64,000 nucleotides of DNA, from the NCBI RefSeq assembly GCF_023155745.1, contig NZ_JAKNUS010000003.1:186001-250000 (forward strand). The letters run 5' to 3'. Shown here piece after piece: positions 25,600 to 37,163 of the stretch. Below the pieces are notes generated by a model, which saw only the letters and a program-made list of their open reading frames with translations, did no database searches and had not been told where the DNA came from. Position 1 is the first letter of the stretch, and the number at the start of each line of letters is the position of its first letter. A program made the translations under genes and the position numbers. This DNA comes from Microbacterium kunmingense (lineage in GTDB: Bacteria > Actinomycetota > Actinomycetes > Actinomycetales > Microbacteriaceae).

Positions 25600-27591
25600 T
25601 CACATCCTAGTGGACACGCCGGACGAGGCCGGGGACTCCCCCGCCGCGTCCGCGGCATCCGATTCGTCGTCCTCATCCTCGGTGACGGCCGCCCGGAACT
25701 GGGCGTCCGACAGTCGGCGGTAGGCGCCCCCCGCCCTCAGCAGCTCGTCGTGCGTGCCCTGCTCGACGATGCGCCCCTCCTCCATCACCAGGATGAGGTC
25801 GGCGTCGCGGATCGTGGAGAGCCGGTGGGCGATGACGAACGACGTCCGATCCTGGCGCAGCTCTGACATCGCCCGCTGGATGAGCAGCTCGGTGCGGGTG
25901 TCGACCGACGACGTCGCCTCGTCGAGGATGAGGACGCGAGGGTCGGCGAGGAATGCCCGGGCGATCGTGATGAGCTGGCGCTCGCCCACGCTGAGGCTCC
26001 CCGCCTCATCGTCGAGGACGGTGTCGTAGCCGTCCGGTAGCGCGTGGACGAACCGGTCGACGTACGCGGCGCGGGCCGCTGCGGAGATGGCGGCGTCGTC
26101 GGCGTCGGGACGGCCGTAGGCGATGTTCTCGCGGACGGTGCCGGCGAACAGCCACGTGTCCTGGAGCACCATGCCCGTGCGCGATCGCAGGTCGTCGCGG
26201 GTCATCCGGCGCGTGTCGACGCCGTCGAGGGTGATGCGACCGGAATCGACGTCGTAGAAGCGCATGATGAGGTTCACCAGCGTCGTCTTGCCCGCCCCGG
26301 TCGGACCGACGATCGCGATGGTGCTGCCCGGTTCCACGGTCAGGTCGAGATCGTCGATGAGCGGAGTGTCGGCGGTGTACCGGAACGACACGTCCTCGAA
26401 GGCCAGTCGCTTCGCCGACGCGGGCGCGGTTTCGGCGGGCTCGGGGTCGGGGCTCTGCTCGACCTCGTCGAGGAGCTCGAACACCCGCTCGGCGCTGGCG
26501 ACGCCCGACTGCAGGAGGTTCGCCATCGAGCCCAGCTGCGCCAGCGGCTGGGTGAACTGCCGCGAGTACTGGATGAAGGCCTGCACACTGCCGATCGAGA
26601 GAAGACCGGATGCCACCTGGATGCCGCCGACGACGGCGATGGCGACGTAGACGAGGTTCCCCACGAACATCATCGCGGGCTGGATGATCCCGGAGAGGAA
26701 CTGCGCACCGAAGCTGGCGCGGTAGACCTCCTCGTTCTCGGCCAGGAAATCGGCCTCGACCTCGCGCTGGTGCCCGAACACCTTCACGATGGCGTGGCCG
26801 GAGAAGGTCTCCTCGACCCGGGCGTTGAGCACTCCGGTGGCTTTCCATTGCGCGGCGAAGAGCTTCTGGGAGCGACCGGCGACCACGGCGGTGATGACGA
26901 GCGTGAGCGGGACGGTCACGAGCGCGATGACGGCCAGGAGCGGGGAGATGAGGAACATCATCACCATCACGCCGATCACCGTCAGCAGCGAGATGATGAC
27001 CTGCGACAGCGTCTGCTGCATCGACTGGCCGATGTTGTCGACGTCGTTGGTGACGCGGCTGAGGAGCTCCCCGCGCTGCACCCGGTCGAAGTAGGACAGC
27101 GGGAGGCGGTGGATCTTGTCCTCGACCTGCAGTCGCAGCCGGTTCATCGCCCGCTGCACGATGCCGTTGAGCAGTCGCGCCTGCAGCCAGCCGAAGACGC
27201 CCGAGAAGATGTAGACCGCGAGCACGGCGAGGATGACCGCGCCGAGGGCGTCGAAGGCGATCCCGGCGCCGGGGGTGAAGTCCACGGCGCGGACCAGGTC
27301 GGCCTGCTGCTGCTGACCCGAGGCCACGAGCTGGTCGACGACCTCCTGCTTGGTCGCCCCCGCCGGCACCTGCAGCGAGAGGAACCCGGCGAAGACGATG
27401 TTGGTGGCGTCGCCGAGCAGCTTCGGGCCGAGGACCGACAGCCCCACGCTCAGAACGCCGAGGACCAGCACGATCACCAGGCGGGGCCTGTCCGAGCTGA
27501 GGGTTCCGAGCAGTCGGCGTGCGCTCGGGCCGAAGCTCTTGGCCTTCACGACCGGCGCCGTCTGCATGCGCCCGTGTCCTGGCCCGCTCAT
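25600..27591 (-). CDS. ABC exporter half-transporter, second subunit of heterodimer
   Basis: A 663-residue fused permease/ATPase: six membrane helices in the first 350 residues, then a nucleotide-binding domain with Walker A GPTGAGKT, Walker B LILDEATSSVD (catalytic Glu kept) and the switch histidine in VIAHRLST. The signature is degenerate (LSVGE instead of LSGGQ). Its partner is encoded immediately upstream and complements these defects. The C-terminal tail is acidic (EDEDDESDAAD). The start ATG overlaps the upstream stop (ATGA), indicating coupled translation. Probably a multidrug or lipid exporter; the substrate is unknown. Confidence 0.93.
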   Translation of the reverse strand: MSGPGHGRMQTAPVVKAKSFGPSARRLLGTLSSDRPRLVIVLVLGVLSVGLSVLGPKLLGDATNIVFAGFLSLQVPAGATKQEVVDQLVASGQQQQADLVRAVDFTPGAGIAFDALGAVILAVLAVYIFSGVFGWLQARLLNGIVQRAMNRLRLQVEDKIHRLPLSYFDRVQRGELLSRVTNDVDNIGQSMQQTLSQVIISLLTVIGVMVMMFLISPLLAVIALVTVPLTLVITAVVAGRSQKLFAAQWKATGVLNARVEETFSGHAIVKVFGHQREVEADFLAENEEVYRASFGAQFLSGIIQPAMMFVGNLVYVAIAVVGGIQVASGLLSIGSVQAFIQYSRQFTQPLAQLGSMANLLQSGVASAERVFELLDEVEQSPDPEPAETAPASAKRLAFEDVSFRYTADTPLIDDLDLTVEPGSTIAIVGPTGAGKTTLVNLIMRFYDVDSGRITLDGVDTRRMTRDDLRSRTGMVLQDTWLFAGTVRENIAYGRPDADDAAISAAARAAYVDRFVHALPDGYDTVLDDEAGSLSVGERQLITIARAFLADPRVLILDEATSSVDTRTELLIQRAMSELRQDRTSFVIAHRLSTIRDADLILVMEEGRIVEQGTHDELLRAGGAYRRLSDAQFRAAVTEDEDDESDAADAAGESPASSGVSTRM

Positions 27592-29318
27592 GCGGCCTCC
27601 ACCGAGAGCTGGGATTCGACGATCTCGCGATAGGTCTGACTGGATGCCACGAGGTCGTCGTGCGTGCCGATGCCGACGATGCGTCCGTGGTCGAGCACCA
27701 CGATCTGATCGGCGTTCTGCACGGTGGAGACGCGCTGGGCCACCACGATCCGCGTCGCGTGGGGAAGGTGGGTGTCCAGGGCGTCGCGGAGCGCTGCGTC
27801 GGTGGCGAGGTCCAGCGCCGAGAACGCGTCGTCGAAGAGATAGATCTCGGGCTTCTTCACCAGCGCCCGCGCGATGGCGAGCCGCTGACGCTGACCGCCG
27901 GAGACATTGGTACCGCCCTGGGCGATCGGGGCGTTCAGGCCCTCGGGCATCGCGCGGACGAAATCGGCCGCCTGCGCCAGTTCGAGGGCATGCCAGAGCT
28001 CGGCGTCCTCGGCGTCGGGGTCGCCGTAGCGCAGATTGGAGGCCACCGTCCCGGAGAACAGGAACGCTCGCTGCGGCACGAGCCCCACCCGACGCCACAG
28101 CTCGTCGGGCTCGAACGCGCGGACATCCGTCCCATCCACACGCACCGACCCCGCCGTGGCATCGAACAGCCGGGGCACGAGACCGACCAGGGTGGTCTTA
28201 CCCGACCCCGTCGACCCGATCACGGCCGTCGTCGTGCCGGGCGTCACCTCGAAGGAGATGTCGCTGAGCACCGGGTCGGTCGCACCGGGATAGGCGAAGG
28301 CCACCTGCTCGAAACGGACGGCTCCGCGCGCCGCGGGGGGCGGCGCAGGGGTCGACGGGGGCGCCACCGAGGGTTCGGTCTCGAGGACCTCGCCGATGCG
28401 GTCGGCGCAGACCGCGGCCCGCGGGATCATCACGAACATGAAGGTCGCCATCATGACGCCCATGAGGATCTGCATGATGTACGTCAGGAAGGCGAAGAGC
28501 GTGCCGATCTGGACGTCGCTCTGCTGCACCTGGAACGCCCCGAACCAGATCACGGCGACACTGGAGACGTTCAGCACGAGCATCACCGCGGGGAACATCA
28601 GCGCCATCAGGTTGCCGGCGCGAAGGCCGGTGGCCATCACCTCGGCACTGGCCACCGAGAACCGGGCACGCTCCTGAGGCTCCCGCACGAAGGCGCGGAT
28701 GACGCGGATGCCGCTGAGCTGCTCGCGCAGGATCTGGTTGACGCGGTCGATGCGCTTCTGCATGACCGTGAAGGCCGGCACCATGCGCCACACGATCAGA
28801 CCCACGATGATCAGCAGCAGGGGGATCGAGACCGCCATGAGCCACGACAGGCCCACGTCCTGACTGATGGCGAGGATGACGCCGCCGACGGCGAGGATCG
28901 GTGCCGACACCATGAGCGTGGCGGAGACCTGCACCAGCATCTGCACCTGCTGGACGTCATTGGTGTTGCGCGTGATGAGCGACGCGGCCCCGAAGTGCCC
29001 GACCTCGCGCTGCGAGAACGCCACGACGCGGTGGAAGAGGTCTGCCCGCATCTGGCGTCCGACCCCCATCGCCAGGCGCGAGCCGAAGTACACCGCGACG
29101 ATGGCGCAGACGATCTGGACGAGGCTGACCCCGAGCATCACCGCACCCGTCGACCAGATGTAGGGGATGTCGCCGGTGATGACGCCGTTGTCGATGATGT
29201 CGGCGTTCAGCGTCGGCAGCAGGAGCGAGGCGATCGACTGCGCGAGCTGGAACACCACGACGGCGACGATCAGCGGCCAGCCGGGACGGAGGTAGCGAGC
29301 GAGGAGCTTGCCGAGCAC
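27588..29318 (-). CDS. ABC exporter half-transporter, first subunit of heterodimer
   Basis: A 576-residue fused permease/ATPase. The nucleotide-binding domain has Walker A GSTGSGKT and a canonical signature NVSGGQRQRL. The catalytic Glu after Walker B is Asp (YLFDDAFSALD) and the switch His is Gln (VVAQRVST). With the LSVGE signature of the partner subunit, this gives one inactive and one active ATP site, as in TmrAB/BmrCD-type heterodimers. GTG 29318 (VLGKLLARYLRPGW) is preferred over GTG 29333 because GGAAGGG precedes it by 6 nt. Overlaps the next gene by 4 nt. Confidence 0.93.
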   Translation of the reverse strand: MLGKLLARYLRPGWPLIVAVVVFQLAQSIASLLLPTLNADIIDNGVITGDIPYIWSTGAVMLGVSLVQIVCAIVAVYFGSRLAMGVGRQMRADLFHRVVAFSQREVGHFGAASLITRNTNDVQQVQMLVQVSATLMVSAPILAVGGVILAISQDVGLSWLMAVSIPLLLIIVGLIVWRMVPAFTVMQKRIDRVNQILREQLSGIRVIRAFVREPQERARFSVASAEVMATGLRAGNLMALMFPAVMLVLNVSSVAVIWFGAFQVQQSDVQIGTLFAFLTYIMQILMGVMMATFMFVMIPRAAVCADRIGEVLETEPSVAPPSTPAPPPAARGAVRFEQVAFAYPGATDPVLSDISFEVTPGTTTAVIGSTGSGKTTLVGLVPRLFDATAGSVRVDGTDVRAFEPDELWRRVGLVPQRAFLFSGTVASNLRYGDPDAEDAELWHALELAQAADFVRAMPEGLNAPIAQGGTNVSGGQRQRLAIARALVKKPEIYLFDDAFSALDLATDAALRDALDTHLPHATRIVVAQRVSTVQNADQIVVLDHGRIVGIGTHDDLVASSQTYREIVESQLSVEAA

Positions 29319-29436
29319 AGGTTTCCCTTCCACGACGCGGGTCCGTCACGGCACCCGCACCTTCGTGAACGCTACAGCCGTTGCGTCAGGTCAACCACCT
29401 GCACCGGTGCGCTCTGAGCGAACCGCGGTACCCGGG

Positions 29437-30420
29437 TCAGGCTGCCGGGTCGTTGGGAAGGGGGAAGATCGCGTCGATCTCTGCGACGTCCGCGACGGTG
29501 GGGGTCCATGCCGTGGCCGCAGCGGCGTTGGCGCGCACCTGTTCGGGGCTCGTGGCGCCCGCGATGACGCTGGAGATCGACGACCGCGCCAGCAACCATC
29601 CGAAGGTGGCCTCCAGCATGGTGATCCCCTGATCGCGGCAGAAGGCGGCATAGGCCTCGAGCGCGTCCCACGGCGCGTCCTCCCACAGGTGGGGGCGCTG
29701 CCGCATGATGCGCGTGTCGGAAGGGGCCTCGGTGCGGGAGAACTTGCCGGTGAGAAGCCCGTTGTGGAGCGGGAAGTAGGGCAGGAACCCCAGACCGAAA
29801 TGCTCGGCGGCGGGGAGCCGCTCCCGTTCCACGCCCCGGGCGAGAAGGCTGTAGTGGTCCTGCGACGACACGAAGCGCGCGGTGCCGCGACGCTCGGCGA
29901 CGAAGTGCGCCTCGGCGATCTGCCACCCGCTCAGGTTGGAATGCCCGATGTAGCGGATTTTCCCCTCCCGAACGAGATCGTCGAGGGCGTCCAGGGTCTC
30001 CTCGATCGGCGTCCCCGGATCGGGCGTGTGCAGCTGATACAGATCGATCCACTCGGTCTGCAGGCGCGTGAGGGAGGCCTCGACCGCTCGCCGGATGTAG
30101 GTGCGGGATGCCTTGGCGCCCGCGAGCCCGTACCCCATGTCACGGCCGGAGTGACCGAACTTCGTTGCGAGCACGACGCGATCCCGTCGCCCCGCGAGAG
30201 CCTCGCCCATGAGCGCCTCGGACTGCCCCGGGTCGCCGCCGTACATGTCGGCGGTGTCGAGGAAGGTCACCCCGGAGTCGATCGCGGCATCCAGGACCGC
30301 GCGGGTTCCCTCGAGGGTCTCGGTCCGCGTCCCGGGCCGGCCGAAGTTGTTGCAGCCGAGACCGACGGCCGAGACGAGCAGACCGGATGATCCGAGGCGG
30401 CGAAGCGGCACAGAATTCAT
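29437..30420 (-). CDS. Aldo/keto reductase
   Basis: A 327-residue NADPH-dependent oxidoreductase with the (beta/alpha)8 fold. The catalytic tetrad is visible: Asp and Tyr in FLDTADMYGG, Lys in LATKFGHSG and His in DLYQLHTPDP. The substrate is unknown; the sequence is closest to the YajO/'tas'-like group by its GGDPGQSEALMG segment. ATG 30420 is 6 nt behind a TAGCGT box (30427-30432). It is upstream of the ABC exporter genes with a 118-nt gap. Confidence 0.92.
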   Translation of the reverse strand: MNSVPLRRLGSSGLLVSAVGLGCNNFGRPGTRTETLEGTRAVLDAAIDSGVTFLDTADMYGGDPGQSEALMGEALAGRRDRVVLATKFGHSGRDMGYGLAGAKASRTYIRRAVEASLTRLQTEWIDLYQLHTPDPGTPIEETLDALDDLVREGKIRYIGHSNLSGWQIAEAHFVAERRGTARFVSSQDHYSLLARGVERERLPAAEHFGLGFLPYFPLHNGLLTGKFSRTEAPSDTRIMRQRPHLWEDAPWDALEAYAAFCRDQGITMLEATFGWLLARSSISSVIAGATSPEQVRANAAAATAWTPTVADVAEIDAIFPLPNDPAA

Positions 30421-30426
30421 GCGTCC

Positions 30427-30432
30427 ACGCTA
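30427..30432 (-). promoter_or_regulatory. -10 box of leaderless aldo/keto reductase gene
   Basis: TAGCGT on the minus strand, followed by six bases and ATG 30420. It lies just downstream of the strong hairpin at 30448-30480, so the two genes are transcribed separately. Confidence 0.58.
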
Positions 30433-30447
30433 CCCGGGCGTGGACGC

Positions 30448-30480
30448 GGACAGCCCCCGGCCGTGGGCCGGGGGCTGTCC
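30448..30480 (-). terminator. Perfect 15-bp hairpin between DUF5684 gene and aldo/keto reductase promoter
   Basis: Arms of 15 bp (30448-30462 and 30466-30480) pair perfectly around a 3-nt loop, 8 nt after the stop of the DUF5684 gene. There is no T-run, as usual for actinobacterial terminators. Confidence 0.8.
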
Positions 30481-30487
30481 GGATGGG

Positions 30488-31255
30488 TCAGGGGCGCGGC
30501 GCGCCCGGGTCTGCGGGCGGCTCACCCGCCGGAGGTGCGGCGGGGTCGGCCGCGGGCGGCGCGGGCGGTGCGGCGGGAGGAGTCGCCGGCGGTGCGGCTG
30601 CCGGGGCGGGCGGAGCCTGGTAGCCCGGCGCGGGGGCCGGCGGCGCCTGGTATCCCGGCGCCGGCTCGTACCCCGCGGGAGGTGCCGCGGGGGCTCCGGG
30701 GGCCGCGGGCGGGTACCCGTAGCCGGGAGCGGCGGCAGCGCTCGGCTGCTGCGGGATGCCCGCCCACACGGTGGTGTCCTTGAGGAACGAGTTCGCCCAC
30801 GGTGCCGGCGGGATGTTCGGGTTCCAGCGCGACCGGTCGAAGGCCATGATGCCGAGCCAGACGACGTAGAGGAACACCGCGAGGATGATCCACGGCGTCT
30901 CCTTGCCGAGCTTGGTCTGCACCCGCCACGCGGCGAGGATGATGTAGACGAAGGCCGCCACGCTCGGCACCCAGCCGAGGAGGAAGTTGACGTAGGGGAT
31001 CAGGTTCAGCAGCACCGCGGCCCCGATGAGGATGAGCACACCCCACGGGTTGAGATCGCCGAGCTTGGCGAAGACCATCTCGCGGTAGACGGGCACCCAC
31101 GCGCGCCACTTGCCCTGCACGCCGGCCTTGTCGAACACCTTCATCGTGAAGAACGACGTGATGACGTAGCCGGCGAGGATGATCACCAGCCAGAAGAAGA
31201 ATGCAGCGATGAGCAGTCCGACGACCGCTCCCGAGTTGTCACCGTACGGATCCAT
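30488..31255 (-). CDS. DUF5684 membrane protein with proline-rich repeat tail
   Basis: A 255-residue protein. The first 125 residues hold four hydrophobic helices with the DUF5684 pattern (KVFDKAGVQGKWRAWVPVYR, NPWGVLILIG, then PYVNFLLGWVP). The last 90 residues are almost only Pro, Ala and Gly, with repeats of APGYQAPPAP and PPAAPPAPPAAD. Such tails are flexible and may span part of the wall or bind partners. Function unknown. ATG 31255 is preferred over 31261 because GAGAGG then has a workable 7-nt spacing. A strong hairpin follows the stop. Confidence 0.85.
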   Translation of the reverse strand: MDPYGDNSGAVVGLLIAAFFFWLVIILAGYVITSFFTMKVFDKAGVQGKWRAWVPVYREMVFAKLGDLNPWGVLILIGAAVLLNLIPYVNFLLGWVPSVAAFVYIILAAWRVQTKLGKETPWIILAVFLYVVWLGIMAFDRSRWNPNIPPAPWANSFLKDTTVWAGIPQQPSAAAAPGYGYPPAAPGAPAAPPAGYEPAPGYQAPPAPAPGYQAPPAPAAAPPATPPAAPPAPPAADPAAPPAGEPPADPGAPRP

Positions 31256-31433
31256 TCCCATGCCTCTCGCCCGGGGAGGTCTGCGGCGAAGGCCCGCAGA
31301 CGACGGGACGACGCCCCGCGTGTGTCATGGTAGCGACGAGGTGCGGTCGTTGTGAGGAAATTCCCAGAAACACGGGGTCGGGCGCGTCGCGATCGGTAAC
31401 GTGACGGGAGGACATCGACGAAGGACGAGGACC

Positions 31434-31898
31434 ATGAGCACCGAGACCCCTCCCCCGCTGCCCCGCCAGCCCGCCGCGGAAGCGGCCCGGGCCACCGAGC
31501 CCGCGACCCCCGGTATCGCCGGCGTCGACGACACCGGCGTGCCCGCCTCCGACGCGAAGGATGCCGCTGCGGTCGGCCGTGGGTTCTTCCGCTCTCTGTT
31601 CGACCTGTCGTTCCGCACCTTCATCACGCGGCGACTCGCCGCGGTGTTCTACGTCGTGGGTCTGATGGCGATCGGCATCGCCTTCGTGGTCTATCTCGTC
31701 ACGGGCGTCGTCGCAGGTGTCGGCGCCCTGTGGTTCAACCCGGGCGCCGGGATCTCACTGATCGTGGCGACGGTCATCCTCGTTCCGCTCTTCTCGTTCC
31801 TGGCGGTGATCGCCCTTCGCTTCGTCATCGAAGCCGTCGTCGCGCTGATCGCGATCGCGGAGAACACAGAGCGCACCGCGGCGAACACGCGCCGTTAG
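31434..31898 (+). CDS. DUF4282 membrane protein
   Basis: A 154-residue protein. After a Pro/Ala-rich N-terminus, residues 50-145 hold the DUF4282 core: GFFRSLFDLSFRTFITRRLA, two long hydrophobic helices, and a RFVIEAVVALIAIAENTE segment. Function of the family is unknown. ATG 31434 follows AAGGACGAGG, an adequate ribosome-binding sequence; a TAACGT box lies at 31397-31402. Convergent with yaaA, stops 7 nt apart. Confidence 0.85.
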   Translation: MSTETPPPLPRQPAAEAARATEPATPGIAGVDDTGVPASDAKDAAAVGRGFFRSLFDLSFRTFITRRLAAVFYVVGLMAIGIAFVVYLVTGVVAGVGALWFNPGAGISLIVATVILVPLFSFLAVIALRFVIEAVVALIAIAENTERTAANTRR

Positions 31899-31904
31899 CG
31901 CGCG

Positions 31905-32657
31905 TCAGACGACGAGATCGAGTTCTGCCGACCCGGCGTCCCCGATAAGCCGCAGCCCCGCGTCATCCGCCCACTGCCGGAATCCCGCCACGCTGCGCAC
32001 CCGTGGCCGCTCGATGGCGAGGCGACGCACGAGCTCGCCCTTGGCGTGCTTGTTGAAGTGGTTGAGCGCCCGCACGGCGCCGCCTTCGGCGTCGGTCACG
32101 ACACGCAGGGACACCGCCGGAACGGTGCCCGGCACCGGTCCGAGGGCGACGTAGGCATGCGAGCGGAGGTCGAGGATGAAGGGCGGCGCCGAAGCCGCGA
32201 GCGCATCGGTGACCGCCGCCGCCCAGTGCTTGTTGGGCGACGCCAGTCCGGGGAGGCGCGCAGCTGCTCCCAACCGGTAGTTGGGAAGGGGATCGAGGGC
32301 GCGCACCGGACCGAACGGCGCCGAGTGGATCAGGACGTGGGCCTTCAGCCAGCGGCGCGCTGCCGCGTCGAGCGTCGGCGCATCGAGCGCATCGAAGAGC
32401 ACGCCGGTGTAGCGGTCGACGGCGGGAGTCGTCGGAGCGGAGCGGAGGGCGGCATTGACGGCGACCTCGTCACGCTGACGCGGTCCGAGGCCCAGCACCC
32501 GGGCGGCCTCGTCCGGGTTCTCCGACAGCGCGATCAGCGCGGACAGGACCTCCTCGCGCTGCGGTCGCAGGAACGGCAGCGCGAGAGCGTCGAGGTCGAG
32601 CGGCTTCCCGGAACCGCCGGGCTGCTTGGTCTCGGAGGGCGGGAGGAGGATGAGCAT
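31905..32657 (-). CDS. yaaA: YaaA family peroxide-stress/DNA-binding protein
   Basis: A 250-residue YaaA (DUF328) protein. It starts with MLILLPPSETK, and contains SPNKHW, DLRSHAYVAL, and the family mark HFNKHAKGELVR. E. coli YaaA lowers intracellular iron under peroxide stress and has a helix-hairpin-helix-like fold that binds DNA. ATG 32657 lacks a clear ribosome-binding site. It lies downstream of the atp operon but is separated from it by the large inverted repeat at 32681-32749. Confidence 0.9.
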   Translation of the reverse strand: MLILLPPSETKQPGGSGKPLDLDALALPFLRPQREEVLSALIALSENPDEAARVLGLGPRQRDEVAVNAALRSAPTTPAVDRYTGVLFDALDAPTLDAAARRWLKAHVLIHSAPFGPVRALDPLPNYRLGAAARLPGLASPNKHWAAAVTDALAASAPPFILDLRSHAYVALGPVPGTVPAVSLRVVTDAEGGAVRALNHFNKHAKGELVRRLAIERPRVRSVAGFRQWADDAGLRLIGDAGSAELDLVV

Positions 32658-32680
32658 GGATGCACCCCGGCGAACACGGG

Positions 32681-32749
32681 GCGAGGATGCATGTGGCCGC
32701 CGAGAGCACGGGGTTCACCCGTGCTCTCGGCGGCCAGTTGCACTCTCGC
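32681..32749. repeat. 32-bp inverted repeat between atpC and yaaA
   Basis: Arms 32681-32712 and 32718-32749 match at 28 of 32 positions around a 5-nt loop (GTTCA). The inner 19 bp (32694-32712 and 32718-32736) are perfect and begin TGGCCGCCGAGAGCACGGG. It lies after the atpC stop on the minus strand and probably ends the atp transcript. The length and the near-perfect outer arms are larger than a usual terminator and suggest a mobile palindrome. Confidence 0.85.
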
Positions 32750-32775
32750 GGGAGGCGGAGAGGAGGATCAGTCGG

Positions 32776-33036
32776 TCAGGAGATCAGTGCGGCGTTTCCG
32801 GCCACGATCGTGACCTCGTCGCGCTCCATCGACAGGAAGCCGTCCTGGGCGTTGGCGACGATCTTCGAGCCGTCGGTGCGGGTGATCCGCACCTGACCCT
32901 CGGCGAGGATCGCCAGCACCGGCTCGTGTCCGGCCATGAAGCCGATCTCGCCCTCGACGGTCTTGGCGACCACGAGCGACGCCTCGCCGGACCAGACCTC
33001 CGCGTCGGCGGAAACCAGGCTGACTTTGAGAGGCAT
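32776..33036 (-). CDS. atpC: ATP synthase F1 epsilon subunit
   Basis: An 86-residue epsilon subunit, the rotor-stalk protein that regulates ATPase activity. It has the beta-sandwich (PLKVSLVSADAEVWSGEAS, GEIGFMAGHEPVLAIL) but not the C-terminal helical hairpin, as in other short actinobacterial epsilon subunits. ATG 33036 lies 2 nt after the atpD stop, with AAGGAG in the atpD end. Last gene of the operon. Confidence 0.95.
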   Translation of the reverse strand: MPLKVSLVSADAEVWSGEASLVVAKTVEGEIGFMAGHEPVLAILAEGQVRITRTDGSKIVANAQDGFLSMERDEVTIVAGNAALIS

Positions 33037-33038
33037 GA

Positions 33039-35422
<2,384 letters not shown>

Positions 35423-35441
35423 GATCCTTTACCGGTTCCGC

Positions 35442-37079
35442 TCAGCGACGGCCCTTGACGATCTTCTCCTGGTTGACGTCCTCGGCCTCGGCGGCGGCGA
35501 CATCGTCGCTGCCGGGACGGTTGATCGACTGTCCCTTGCCGGAGCGGAACTCCAGGATGAACTCGTCGACCTTCTTGTCCAGCTCGGCGACAGTGTCGTC
35601 GTCGAGGACGTTGGTCTCGCGCAGGCGGTCGAGGATCGTCGTGTTGCGACGCAGGTAGTCCAGCAGCTCGCGCTCGAACGGCAGCACGTCCTCGACCTCG
35701 ATCGAGTCGAGCTTGCCGTTCGTGCCCGCCCAGATCGACACGACCTGCTCCTCGACCGGGTACGGCGAGTACTGCGGCTGCTTCAGCAGCTCGGTGAGGC
35801 GCGCGCCGCGCGCCAGCTGGCGGCGGGAGGCGGCGTCGAGGTCGGAGGCGAACATCGCGAAGGCCTCGAGCGAGCGGTACTGCGCGAGCTCGAGCTTGAG
35901 CGTTCCCGAGACCTTCTTGATCGACTTCACCTGCGCGTCACCGCCGACGCGGGACACCGAGATGCCCACGTCGACCGCCGGACGCTGGTTGGCGTTGAAC
36001 AGGTCGGACTGCAGGAAGATCTGTCCGTCGGTGATCGAGATGACGTTGGTCGGGATGTACGCCGAGACGTCGTTGGCCTTGGTCTCGATGAGCGGCAGGC
36101 CGGTCATCGAGCCCGCGCCGAGCTCGTCGGAGAGCTTCGCGCAACGCTCGAGCAGACGCGAGTGCAGGTAGAAGACGTCGCCGGGGTAGGCCTCGCGTCC
36201 CGGCGGGCGGCGCAGCAGCAGCGACACGGCGCGGTACGCCTCGGCCTGCTTGGTCAGGTCGTCGAAGACGATCAGGACGTGCTTGCCGTCGTACATCCAG
36301 TGCTGGCCGATGGCCGATCCGGTGTACGGGGCGAGGTACTTGAAGCCCGCCGGGTCGGAAGCGGGCGCGGCGACGATGGTGGTGTACTCCATCGCGCCGG
36401 CGTCTTCCAGGGCGCCCTTCACCGCGGCGATGGTCGAGCCCTTCTGACCGATGGCGACGTAGATGCAGCGCACCTGCTTGGTCGCGTCACCGGACTCCCA
36501 GTTGGCCTTCTGGTTGATGATCGTGTCGATCGCGATCGCCGTCTTGCCGGTCTGGCGGTCGCCGATGATCAGCTGACGCTGACCCCGACCGATCGGGATC
36601 ATCGCGTCAATCGCCTTGATGCCGGTCTGCATCGGCTCGTGCACGGACTTCCGCTGCATGACGCCGGGCGCCTGCAGCTCGAGGGCACGGCGACCGGTGG
36701 TCGCGACCTCGCCGAGGCCGTCGATCGGGTTGCCGAGCGGGTCGACCACGCGACCGAGGTAGCCGTCGCCGACGGGGACCGAGAGCACCTCGCCGGTGCG
36801 GGTCACCTGCTGACCGGCTTCGATGCCGGCGAAGTCGCCGAGCACCACGACGCCGATCTCGTGCTCGTCGAGGTTCAGGGCCAGGCCCTGCGTGCCGTCG
36901 GCGAACATCACGAGCTCGTTGGCCATGACGCCGGGGAGGCCCTCGACGTGGGCGATGCCGTCGGCGGCGTCGATGACCGTGCCGACCTCGGTCGCGGCGG
37001 CGCCGGTGGGCTCGTACGCGGCGACGAAGTCCTTCAGCGCGTCACGGATGACGTCGGGGCTGATAGAGAGGTCTGTCAT
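35442..37079 (-). CDS. atpA: ATP synthase F1 alpha subunit
   Basis: The regulatory nucleotide-binding subunit (545 residues). [13 protein letters not shown] is Walker [12 protein letters not shown] and [15 protein letters not shown] are the alpha signature. A C-terminal extension after position 510 ([20 protein letters not shown]) is longer than in E. coli; such tails suppress ATP hydrolysis in mycobacteria, so a similar role is possible. 84 nt after atpH. Confidence 0.98.
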   Translation of the reverse strand: MTDLSISPDVIRDALKDFVAAYEPTGAAATEVGTVIDAADGIAHVEGLPGVMANELVMFADGTQGLALNLDEHEIGVVVLGDFAGIEAGQQVTRTGEVLSVPVGDGYLGRVVDPLGNPIDGLGEVATTGRRALELQAPGVMQRKSVHEPMQTGIKAIDAMIPIGRGQRQLIIGDRQTGKTAIAIDTIINQKANWESGDATKQVRCIYVAIGQKGSTIAAVKGALEDAGAMEYTTIVAAPASDPAGFKYLAPYTGSAIGQHWMYDGKHVLIVFDDLTKQAEAYRAVSLLLRRPPGREAYPGDVFYLHSRLLERCAKLSDELGAGSMTGLPLIETKANDVSAYIPTNVISITDGQIFLQSDLFNANQRPAVDVGISVSRVGGDAQVKSIKKVSGTLKLELAQYRSLEAFAMFASDLDAASRRQLARGARLTELLKQPQYSPYPVEEQVVSIWAGTNGKLDSIEVEDVLPFERELLDYLRRNTTILDRLRETNVLDDDTVAELDKKVDEFILEFRSGKGQSINRPGSDDVAAAEAEDVNQEKIVKGRR

Positions 37080-37163
37080 GATCTTCCTTCGTTCGGTGGG
37101 GCCTCACCGTCGAGTGTGACCCCGAATGCTCCGTCGCCTCCTGGGAAGCGCACGGGAAGTCTG

